From a bacterium (lineage in GTDB: Bacteria; UBA8248), in the NCBI GenBank assembly GCA_030922375.1, contig JAVEPB010000092.1:1-64000 (forward strand): a stretch of DNA of 64,000 nucleotides, written 5' to 3'. Of the stretch, positions 8,424-15,805 are shown in pieces. The notes under the pieces are model-generated. The model saw only the letters and a list, made by a program, of their open reading frames with translations, was not told where the DNA came from and made no database searches. The number at the start of each line of letters is the position of its first letter. Positions within the stretch are counted from its first letter, which is position 1. A program made the translations under genes and the position numbers.

Positions 8424-8669
8424 TTACGAGAGGTCCGATTTTGGTTTTTGAAGCAAGACCGCGACGCCGCCTTTTTCGCCGGGTTTGGATGAAACGTGTT
8501 GAATACCCTCGGCTTGTGCGCTTATCGGAACGCTGGTCGAGGGCTCCCCTTCGTCGAGCCACACTTCGAGCACTTCGCCGGGCTTCATTTCCTCGAGCGC
8601 GAGTTTTGTCCGCACCCATGTCATCGGGCAAATTTCTCCCAGGAGGTCCAGGGTTTTATCGGGCTCCAT
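8424..8669 (-). CDS. TusA/SirA-family sulfur carrier-like protein
   Basis: 81 aa, the usual size for TusA-like proteins. The sequence LDLLGEICPMTWVRTKLALE matches the N-terminal family motif (LDxxGxxCPxPxxxTKxAL). It keeps the Cys that carries the persulfide but replaces the second conserved Pro with Thr-Trp. Family members relay sulfur to molybdenum cofactor, tRNA thiolation or dissimilatory sulfur pathways. The later GGVAVLLQKP strand completes the fold. The start ATG has GGAG five bases upstream. It diverges from bioD, 42 nt apart. Which acceptor it serves is unknown; the tungsten/molybdenum operon at 47 kb is a possible consumer (inference). Confidence 0.85.
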   Translation of the reverse strand: MEPDKTLDLLGEICPMTWVRTKLALEEMKPGEVLEVWLDEGEPSTSVPISAQAEGIQHVSSKPGEKGGVAVLLQKPKSDLS

Positions 8670-8711
8670 TTCCGCTCCATTCCTTAAAATTTAGAGTTGA
8701 TAGCGTGACCC

Positions 8712-9443
8712 ATGGGTGATCCTGCCATTTTTTTGACCGGAACCGGAACCGGCGTCGGAAAAACGGTGGTGGGCTGCGCCCTGGCGCTCCGGTGGGCCGC
8801 CGAGGGGCGCGGGCCCCGGGTTTATAAGCCGGCGGAATCCGGGTGCGAATCCAAGGGCGAGAGCCTTTATCCGGCGGACGCCGCGGCGCTGAAAGCGGCG
8901 GCGGGCGACGGGCGGCCCTTGAATGAGATTTGTCCTTATCGCTACGCGCTCCCGATGGCTCCGGCGCACGCGGCCGAAGAGGAGGGAAACCCACCGGACA
9001 TCGCGAAAATCGTGAACACCATCTGTGAACTGCGTTCCCGTCCGGGCCCTCTTCTCGTCGAGGGAGCGGGAGGGCTTCTCGTCCCGCTGGGGCCGGGAGC
9101 ACGGATGAGCGATGTGGCGCGGCGGTGCGGGCTCGATATTTTGATCGTGGCTCCCCTGGGGCTGGGTACGCTCAACGACACTCAAATGACAGTGCGGGTG
9201 GCCAGGGACGAGGGGCTCGCCATCGCCGGGATTATTCTGAACGATTTGACCGGGACGGAATCCCCCTCCGCGCGGCGGAACCCCTCGGCCATCGAAGAGT
9301 TGTGCGACGCTCCCCTGCTGGGTGTATTTCCGCATATTTCAGGTCTCGAATCCGAGATGAAAAAAAATATGGAGAAGGGGTCGATAGCCGTCCGGCGGCT
9401 CAGCGAGGCGATGGACGGCGTCGGCTGGGATTTGATCGGGTGA
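8712..9443 (+). CDS. bioD: Dethiobiotin synthetase
   Basis: 243 aa. ATP-dependent carboxylation of 7,8-diaminopelargonate to dethiobiotin, the penultimate step of biotin synthesis. The P-loop FLTGTGTGVGKTVVGCAL lies at residues ~6-23. VYKPAESGCE supplies the conserved Lys and substrate contacts, and LLVEGAGGLLVPLG is the signature second motif. GIILNDLTG follows in the expected place. No other bio genes are in the window, so it is a detached biotin gene here. The ribosome-binding site in front of the ATG at 8712 is weak. Confidence 0.95.
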   Translation: MGDPAIFLTGTGTGVGKTVVGCALALRWAAEGRGPRVYKPAESGCESKGESLYPADAAALKAAAGDGRPLNEICPYRYALPMAPAHAAEEEGNPPDIAKIVNTICELRSRPGPLLVEGAGGLLVPLGPGARMSDVARRCGLDILIVAPLGLGTLNDTQMTVRVARDEGLAIAGIILNDLTGTESPSARRNPSAIEELCDAPLLGVFPHISGLESEMKKNMEKGSIAVRRLSEAMDGVGWDLIG

Positions 9444-9450
9444 GGGTTCG

Positions 9451-10458
9451 TTAACTGGCGTCTTCGGTGGCCGGACCGCCCAGAAAGTGATCTCTCAAAC
9501 TGGTGATTTGCTCGGGGCGGCCCATGGCGTAAAGGATATCCTCCTCGCCGATGGCATAATCCGCGCCCGGGTTAAAAGTCATTTCTTTTCCCTTTCGGGC
9601 CGCCAAAATATATACGCCGGTTTCCTGACTAATCTTTGAGTCTCGAAGAGTGAGCCCCACCAATGGGGAGTTCTTGGGAATCTTGGCCTCTTCAAAATCC
9701 CAATCTTTCGAGGTGTAGCCCGTGATCGTGTCGAAAAAATTCGCCAGCTTGGGCCGAAGGACGGATTCCGCCATTCGAAGGCCGCCCATCGTATAGGGCG
9801 AGATAACGCGGCTGGCGCCCGCGTCATGGAGTTTGGGAATCGCGCTGTCCCGGGCGGCCCTCGCTACGACGAAAAGGCCCCTGTTTAATCGCCTGGCGGA
9901 AAGGGTGACAAATACATTTTCCGCGTCGGTGGGCATGGAGCTGATGAGACCGACGGCCCGCTCCACCCCGGACTCAATGAGTACGGAGTCATTGGTCGCG
10001 TCTCCGACGACTACGGGGATGTCCTCGTCGATGAGTTGCGCGGCTTTTTCCGGGTCGTTTTCTATCACGACGTATGGCCGATTCTCCCGGCGAAACTCAC
10101 GGCATATAACAAATCCGATTCGGCCGTATCCGCAAATAATATGGTGCCCGCGTAGTTTATGAAGTTCGCGCACTCTCTTTCGCCTCCCTAAAATTTGACG
10201 GACGCGCCCCTCGATCATGATCTCGGCGATTCCCGCCATGACGTAAAATACAGCCCCGACACCCATGATGAGAAGCGCGGCGGTGAACATTCTCCCCGCC
10301 TGACTCAGCGGCCTGACCTCCTGGTAGCCGACGGTCGTGACGGAGATGATGGTCATGTAAAAAGATTCGGCTAGCGGCCACCCCTCGATCAGTGTGTATC
10401 CGATCGTTCCGAATGCGGTGATCCCGAAAAGGATTGCGCCGAAATACAAAAAATGCAT
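9451..10458 (-). CDS. Two-TM potassium channel with RCK (TrkA-N/TrkA-C) domains
   Basis: 335 aa. Two transmembrane helices (~1-25 and ~55-80) flank a pore loop whose selectivity filter reads TTVGYQE, close to the K+ filter TVGYGD with Gly-Asp replaced by Gln-Glu. A cytoplasmic RCK domain starts at ~103 (GHHIICGYGRIG, Rossmann GxGxxG, with acidic ENDPEKA). A TrkA-C domain follows at ~250-330. The architecture matches MthK/Kch-type ligand-gated channels in the inner membrane. It converges with bioD (seven-base gap). The GGGGAG upstream of the ATG at 10458 is farther away than usual. Confidence 0.92.
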   Translation of the reverse strand: MHFLYFGAILFGITAFGTIGYTLIEGWPLAESFYMTIISVTTVGYQEVRPLSQAGRMFTAALLIMGVGAVFYVMAGIAEIMIEGRVRQILGRRKRVRELHKLRGHHIICGYGRIGFVICREFRRENRPYVVIENDPEKAAQLIDEDIPVVVGDATNDSVLIESGVERAVGLISSMPTDAENVFVTLSARRLNRGLFVVARAARDSAIPKLHDAGASRVISPYTMGGLRMAESVLRPKLANFFDTITGYTSKDWDFEEAKIPKNSPLVGLTLRDSKISQETGVYILAARKGKEMTFNPGADYAIGEEDILYAMGRPEQITSLRDHFLGGPATEDAS

Positions 10459-10579
10459 GGGCTGGTTTATCTCCCCGAGCCGGCAGGAATTTGGTTACAC
10501 GCATAATATAATGCCAGATAAAGGGATAGCGAACTCTGCGGAAAAAACCAAGTCAATCCGAAGGATTTTGGGGCGATTT

Positions 10580-11515
10580 TCAGCTCTTCCCGATCAAGGA
10601 AAAAAGATCCTCGCCCAGGCGGGTTCGGGCTTCGTCCAGAATGGGCTTGATGGCCTCTACAAAAGCTTTGCGCTCCAATGAAGTCAGGTCGACAACGTTG
10701 ACGCCTTCTTTCTCGAGTTGGACGCGAAGCGCACTTTCCTTGGACAGGGCCAGGTCGCGTTGGACCCGAATGGCCTCTCGGGCCGAATCCCGAACAGCGA
10801 GGCGCACATCTTCCGGCCACGAGTCAAAGCTTTCTTTGTGAACGTACAGACCCCGCGCCCCGAAAAAATGCGCGCTCATGGTGATGTGATTGTGATGGTC
10901 GGTTACCCCGTAGGTGACGGTGTTCGCCAGGGGGTTTTCCTGGGCGTCGACATCGTGAGAGACGATCTTTTCGATACCCTCCTTTAAATCGACCGGAACG
11001 GGAACGGCTCCCAACAGCTCGAAAGTTTTTATGTGAACGTCGTTGGGTTGGAGCCTGATGCGCATACCCTCGAGATCGGCGGGCGATCGCACGGGGCGGA
11101 GCAGGTTGGACAGCTGGCGAAATCCATTGTCCCAGTAACCAAGAACGCGGTAACCGGTGCATTCCTCCGTTTTTTCGGTGAGATATTTTCCCAGTGCGCC
11201 GTCGAGGGCGAAGTGGGCGCTTTCTTCATTTTCAAATACAAAGGGCAGATCGATGATTTCGAGTTGATAGACTTCGGGAAAAAGACTCGTCAGATAACTG
11301 GTGGAGAAGTAGCACATGGTGAGCAGGCCGCACTCCACCATCGAAAGAAGGTCGTCCGCACGGTAGCCGAAATCGAGAATGTTCCAATAAACATCTACGT
11401 CAACAGCGTTACCCAGCCGTTTTTCAAGACACTCCTTGAAATGGATCGAAGCCAGGCTGTGGGTGGAGTCTGGAGGAGAATATCCCGCGAGCCGAAGTTT
11501 GATTGGTTGGGTCAT
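10580..11515 (-). CDS. TRAP-type C4-dicarboxylate binding protein-like (DctP family), no signal peptide
   Basis: 311 aa. The fold and motifs are those of TRAP substrate-binding proteins: IDLPFVFENEESAHFALDG, GYRVLGYWDNGFRQLSN and the DctP core LRPVRSPADLEGMRIRLQPN, then ENPLANTVTYGVTDHHNHITMS. Such proteins normally sit in the periplasm and deliver organic acids to a DctQM membrane pair. Here translation from the well-spaced start (AAGGA six bases before the ATG at 11515) begins MTQPIKLRLAGYSPPDS with no hydrophobic signal. The longer start at 11557 adds only MLVLNITRITKGFP. No DctQ or DctM gene is nearby. It may be a cytoplasmic binding protein or a decayed export signal. Confidence 0.85.
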   Translation of the reverse strand: MTQPIKLRLAGYSPPDSTHSLASIHFKECLEKRLGNAVDVDVYWNILDFGYRADDLLSMVECGLLTMCYFSTSYLTSLFPEVYQLEIIDLPFVFENEESAHFALDGALGKYLTEKTEECTGYRVLGYWDNGFRQLSNLLRPVRSPADLEGMRIRLQPNDVHIKTFELLGAVPVPVDLKEGIEKIVSHDVDAQENPLANTVTYGVTDHHNHITMSAHFFGARGLYVHKESFDSWPEDVRLAVRDSAREAIRVQRDLALSKESALRVQLEKEGVNVVDLTSLERKAFVEAIKPILDEARTRLGEDLFSLIGKS

Positions 11516-11747
11516 GGGGAATCCTTTTGTTATTCGAGTAATATTCAAGACTAACACATGAAATATAAAGCGTAGACAATCCGGAAAAATTATGTAAAAT
11601 ATTGATTTTAAATGGATTATGTTATCGTTTACGCTATTTGTTTCCTTTCCGGGAAGAATAACATCTCTTGACGCTTTTTTATCTATTGGGCATGGTTCGT
11701 GTCCTGAATTTCGAGATCAGGCTCAGGCTTCTTGGGAGAGTAAAAGT

Positions 11748-12344
11748 ATGGCAACGCTTCAGGAACAACTCTTTGTTCAGGTCGCTACCCGCTCGTTGAA
11801 TCAGCTGGCAAAAAATCTTCAAAAAAAGTACGAACCCAAAAAGGGAGACCGGTTCAGCGTTAAAGGAATCACCTATGAAATCGGTCCGCCTAGATGCGTG
11901 GACGATGGCATTCGATTTGAAATTAGCAGCAAAATTCCGGGTGACGAATTTCCGTCCGGCTATAACGAATCGAAGTACTTCAATGAAATCGAAAAAGTTT
12001 GCCAAAAGTCCTCTAAAAAACCCACCTCCAGCGATATGGAAAACATTATCCGGGAAACGCGCGACCAGGAACGCAAAGAGCGCGATTACGTGAAGTTGGC
12101 CTTTCAATACGAAAAAGGTGAGCTTTACGATGAAAGGGAGATTATAAAAGAAGTCGAGGAGTATTCAAAAAATCCGGACAAGGAAGTTCCTCCCTCCGTG
12201 CCGGGCGCGAACACCCTCGCCGCCAGGCTGATTTTGAACCGCCTTGAAGGAGCCTTGCTTGAATCGGCGGAAAAAAATATTGAGGATCTCATCAAGGCGA
12301 ACGATTCCGTCCGCTCCGGACTCAAGAAACTAAAGGGAAATTAA
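11748..12344 (+). CDS. Uncharacterised 198-aa charged protein
   Basis: I do not recognise this family. From the ATG at 11748 (GGAG nine bases upstream) the protein begins MATLQEQLFVQVATRSLNQL. It is rich in Lys, Glu and Asp, mostly helical in appearance, with no signal peptide, membrane segment or Cys cluster. The segment ~36-75 (FSVKGITYEIGPP to ISSKIPGDEFPSG) looks like a small beta domain; the rest is likely alpha-helical. A longer reading frame from 11619 exists, but its upstream part lacks a ribosome-binding site and looks non-coding. It lies between a divergent TRAP-like gene and nagA, 17 nt before nagA, so it could be co-transcribed with it. Confidence 0.65.
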   Translation: MATLQEQLFVQVATRSLNQLAKNLQKKYEPKKGDRFSVKGITYEIGPPRCVDDGIRFEISSKIPGDEFPSGYNESKYFNEIEKVCQKSSKKPTSSDMENIIRETRDQERKERDYVKLAFQYEKGELYDEREIIKEVEEYSKNPDKEVPPSVPGANTLAARLILNRLEGALLESAEKNIEDLIKANDSVRSGLKKLKGN

Positions 12345-12361
12345 TATACTCCTCCGTGCCC

Positions 12362-13588
12362 ATGGCCCCGCCTCTCGCAATCACCGGATGCGCGGTCAGA
12401 ACACCACTTGAACATATATTCAACGCCTTGATCCTCGTGGATCGGGGCGTTGTTTCTTATGTAGGGCCTCTTGGCTCGCGCCCGATACCCACCGACGCGG
12501 AAATTCTGGATCTGGGCGGGCTGTTGGCCTGTCCCGGTTTTATCGACCTCCAGGTGAACGGCCTGGATGACAACGCGGTGATGGCCGCCGAGGCCGCCGG
12601 CGTTAGCGCGATGGCCGCGGAGTTGGCCTCGCGCGGGACCACATCGTTTCTTCCCACACTGACGACATCTTCTCAAGACCACCTTTTGGCCTCGGCCTCC
12701 GCCGTGCGCCAGGCGTGGGAAACTCTCGAAAAGGAAAATACCCCTTCGTCCTCGATTTTGGGCGTGCATCTCGAGGGCCCTTATTTTTCGAAAATGATGG
12801 CGGGTGTGCATCCGCCCGAACACATCAGGCCGATCGATATCGAGGAGATCGAACGAATCGCGGAGGCCGCTGGGGGCTGGGGGGTGGAGGGCTGTCCGGG
12901 GCTTGGGCTGGTCACGCTCTCCCCTGAGCTCGATGGCGCTCCCGAGGCGGTCCGTTGGCTTGGCGAACGCGGCGTCCTGGCCGCGATGGGGCATACGGCG
13001 GCCTCGGCCGACAGGGTGGAAAATTTCATATCCGCCGGTGGGGCGTTCGCGGTCCATGCCTATAACCGGTACGGCTCGCCCGGAGAGGCCGACTCTCCGG
13101 AGGCGAGGCCTTCCGATCACCGCTCCCCGGGTCCTATGGCTTCAGTGAGCTCGGACCCCAGACTGATGGCGGGCATCATCGCGGATGGCGTCCACGTACA
13201 CCCGGAAATCGTTTCTGAATTCGTCCAAAAAAAAGGCTGGTTCCGGACGGTTCTCACCTCCGACCTGGTGTCAGGCGGAGGTCTTTCAGGTGAGGAAAAA
13301 ACCCAAGCCTCGGGGTTTGCCGTCAAGCGCGGGGGGGTTTTGACCGGAAGCCGCCTGTCCGTCGGGGAGATGATCCCGCTTATCAGAAAATGGTGCCGGT
13401 TAGACGATAGCCGCATCCTGGCGCTCGCCACCCGGAACCCCGCCAATCTCCTCGGAGCGCCGGGGAAAAGAGGCAGCCTGCGCCCGGGAGCCAGGGCGGA
13501 CATCTGCTTCCTCGATCCGGATTCCCTGGAGGTGTCAGCCGTGATGGCGGGGGGTGAATGGGTTTCGGGCTCCCCGCCCCATGGATGA
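12362..13588 (+). CDS. nagA: N-acetylglucosamine-6-phosphate deacetylase-like amidohydrolase
   Basis: 408 aa. NagA removes the acetyl group from GlcNAc-6-phosphate, feeding amino sugars from murein or chitin into glucosamine-6-phosphate. Family landmarks in order: PGFIDLQVNG (~55), ILGVHLEGPYFS with the metal-binding Glu (~135), AMGHTAAS (~210), AVHAYN (~232), IADGVHVHPE (~275) and TSDL carrying the catalytic Asp (~298). The region after HAYN differs from the usual HLFNAM and carries a longer polar loop before DPRLMAGIIADG. The ATG at 12362 or a GTG two codons upstream could be used; neither has a clear Shine-Dalgarno. With slt and anmK nearby it suggests murein sugar recycling. Confidence 0.85.
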   Translation: MAPPLAITGCAVRTPLEHIFNALILVDRGVVSYVGPLGSRPIPTDAEILDLGGLLACPGFIDLQVNGLDDNAVMAAEAAGVSAMAAELASRGTTSFLPTLTTSSQDHLLASASAVRQAWETLEKENTPSSSILGVHLEGPYFSKMMAGVHPPEHIRPIDIEEIERIAEAAGGWGVEGCPGLGLVTLSPELDGAPEAVRWLGERGVLAAMGHTAASADRVENFISAGGAFAVHAYNRYGSPGEADSPEARPSDHRSPGPMASVSSDPRLMAGIIADGVHVHPEIVSEFVQKKGWFRTVLTSDLVSGGGLSGEEKTQASGFAVKRGGVLTGSRLSVGEMIPLIRKWCRLDDSRILALATRNPANLLGAPGKRGSLRPGARADICFLDPDSLEVSAVMAGGEWVSGSPPHG

Positions 13589-14035
13589 TTCGAAAGGATC
13601 TTTTATCCCATAGAGGTCTCCCGCCCATACCAAACACTTCCCGATCCGTCTAATTCGCCGACGCGTTTATCGGATCGTGGGGGGCTACGAGCATTGCTGC
13701 GACGCCCCCATCTCCGAATCGATCCGGCCCTTCGGGTCGCCATCGGCTATGCGTGACGCGATGTTGCAGCGGTGTTGTACCTGGAAAATAAGGGGACATT
13801 TCGCTCCGAAAATTAGGCGCGCCTACTGGCCGGGGTTTTAGCCGGAAGGAGTGCCTTGGGAGTGTCTTTCAGCGGCCATGGCGGCCCTCTCTGTGAGAAG
13901 CATCATCCGAAAAAGGCAAATCGGCTGAATTTTACAAAGTGGAAGCCGTTGCTACATAATCTCGGATTAGATTATTTAACCTTCATCTCCCTTGATACCG
14001 CCCGTCCATATCGGACCAGTTGAGGGATAACATCC
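13589..14035. other. 447-nt non-coding region upstream of the cyclase gene
   Basis: No plausible ORF or known RNA family. It contains several inverted segments: GATCCG and CGGATC (about 13642-13678), GGGGGC and GCCCCC enclosing an 18-nt loop (about 13681-13710), and a GGCCATGGCGGCC stretch near 13875. A segment ATAAGGGGACATTTC (about 13789-13803) resembles sequences often found beside REP/RAYT-type elements, but no transposase is present. The last 105 nt hold the candidate cyclase promoter. Confidence 0.45.
13931..13960 (+). promoter_or_regulatory. Candidate sigma70-type promoter for the nucleotide cyclase
   Basis: TTTACA (13931-13936, 5/6 match) is separated by 18 nt from CATAAT (13955-13960, 5/6 match). 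It lies about 75 nt upstream of the cyclase ATG at 14036. A GAGGGA ribosome-binding site sits eight bases before that ATG. Confidence 0.5.
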
Positions 14036-15703
14036 ATGAGCAAAAGCGCGGACGTCGACAGGCCGGAGCGGATTAGGTGGCTACCGCCGCTGGTTTTCCT
14101 CGTCAACCTGGGGATGGTGGGTATGCTGAACGCATACACCATCATCGACTTGAAACCCTCGCTTCCCCCGCACGATGCCTCCGGTCTCTATTTATTCCGA
14201 ATCATCCTCTCCGCATTGGCCATCTTGCTTCCAGCCGGGAGCAGTATTTACTATCTTCGGCCCGTTTTCGATTGGATACGCGGCCTTGGTGCGAGTGAAG
14301 CCGATAGCGACAAGACCAATGCGCCTGAGGAGGCTGTTATCCGCGGAGGAAACGCGCCGCTCGCCCTGGCCGTATTCTGTCTGATGACCTGGGCATTTCT
14401 CGACGTTCTTTTCTTTTTTCGGATCTGGACGATATTTCCGACCATCACCCTGGGGATGGTGGTCCATTTCTTCGGATTGCCGATTCTCGCCGGTCTGATT
14501 TCGGCGGCCACCATCTATTTTTTTGCCGAGGCAATTTGCCGGACTTTTGTTTGGCCGCTTTTGTTCGAGAAAATGCCAATTGAAGAAAATCCCCGGCTCC
14601 GGAAGGTGCGTGTCGTTCACCGTCTTTTCCTTCAGATGATAGCGATTTGTTTCCTTCCGCTCGGAGCGGTGGTCTTCACCGCTCTTATCCGGATGGACCG
14701 CCTATTGGCCGCGGATGACCCGATTCTCTTCCGTGTCATCATGGTCATCATCCTGATCGGCGTTTCGGCGTCCCTCGGCGGGGCATGGCTTGCTTGGGCG
14801 GTTGCGCACTCGATGAGCCGCGCCTTGCGTACCCTTGAAACTGCCATGGCGCAGCTGAGAGGGGGCGACTTTTCAGTCCGGGTGCGCGCGAGCGCAACGG
14901 ATGAAATCGGCGCCTTGGAGGAAGGTTTCAACCATACGGCCAAGCGCCTTTCGGAGAGTTACGAGGCCCTCGAGGAGCGGAACCGTGAGCTTGCCGAGGC
15001 GCTTGAACGGGTGGATTTTCTCGAAAAGGTCAAGCGGGGGTTGGATCGATTCGTCCCGGACACGGTGAGCCGTCTCGTCGAGGAAAATCCCGACGATCCG
15101 AATCTCGAGAAAATGGCGAAGGATATTACCGTCCTCTTCTTGGATATCGAAGGCTACACCCGTCTCAGCGAAAGTATACCGCGCGAGCAGCTCAACGAGT
15201 TGATCGAGCGTTATTTCTCTCTTTTTATCTCCGATATTCATGATGAGAATGGCGACATCAATGAAACTGCGGGCGACGGCCTCATGATTCTCTTTCAGGG
15301 CGAGAATCCGGACGAGCACGCTTCCTCGGCCGTCCGTGCCGCTCTCGCTATCGCCGAGAAAACGGAGGCGGCCAACAATTCGGTGGACGATGCCCGGAGG
15401 GCTCATCCGCCCATCCAGGTGAATATCGGTATCGGCTCGGGCGTGTGCCACGTGGGCTCGACCCGGATAAAGGGCGCGGCGGGGGAACGCTGGACGTATA
15501 CCGCCACGGGCCCAGTGACAAACATCGGCGCCCGCCTTTGCGGCTCAGCGACCCGGGGCCAAATTTTTCTCAGCCCGGAGACCGCCGAGCGGGTCAGTGG
15601 AAGATTCCGCATCGAGAAAATAGGACCTCTCGAACTGAAGAACGTCGGGAATCAAATCGAGGCCTGGGAGGTGAAGCCTGACCGGAGGAAATTGGCCCGC
15701 TAG
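14036..15703 (+). CDS. Membrane class III adenylate/guanylate cyclase with HAMP domain
   Basis: 555 aa. About six transmembrane helices (roughly residues 16-36, 52-75, 105-127, 133-165, 190-215, 228-255) are followed by a HAMP linker (~255-310), a short coiled coil and a cyclase homology domain (~335-550). Metal-binding Asp370 (LFLDIEGYTRL) and Asp414 (ETAGDGLM) are present, as are the transition-state Asn496 and Arg500 (VTNIGARL). The purine-specifying position usually held by Lys in adenylate cyclases is Glu410, and its partner position is Thr489. The product nucleotide is therefore uncertain. The protein should be an active integral-membrane cyclase. Two cyclic-nucleotide-binding proteins lie 5.5-8 kb downstream. 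Confidence 0.92.
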   Translation: MSKSADVDRPERIRWLPPLVFLVNLGMVGMLNAYTIIDLKPSLPPHDASGLYLFRIILSALAILLPAGSSIYYLRPVFDWIRGLGASEADSDKTNAPEEAVIRGGNAPLALAVFCLMTWAFLDVLFFFRIWTIFPTITLGMVVHFFGLPILAGLISAATIYFFAEAICRTFVWPLLFEKMPIEENPRLRKVRVVHRLFLQMIAICFLPLGAVVFTALIRMDRLLAADDPILFRVIMVIILIGVSASLGGAWLAWAVAHSMSRALRTLETAMAQLRGGDFSVRVRASATDEIGALEEGFNHTAKRLSESYEALEERNRELAEALERVDFLEKVKRGLDRFVPDTVSRLVEENPDDPNLEKMAKDITVLFLDIEGYTRLSESIPREQLNELIERYFSLFISDIHDENGDINETAGDGLMILFQGENPDEHASSAVRAALAIAEKTEAANNSVDDARRAHPPIQVNIGIGSGVCHVGSTRIKGAAGERWTYTATGPVTNIGARLCGSATRGQIFLSPETAERVSGRFRIEKIGPLELKNVGNQIEAWEVKPDRRKLAR

Positions 15704-15805
15704 CTTGAGCGTTATGCCTTCGCGAATTTCTTCTTTCACGTAAATTTGCGATAGTGGTTCCTCTCTCGTCCGTCTGTCCAGGAACTTTTTCTGAGTGGGC
15801 GTTTC

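Noticed and set aside
13760-13810. Insertion sequence remnant
   Set aside because: Only a short REP-like phrase is present; there are no terminal inverted repeats, target duplications or transposase fragments.
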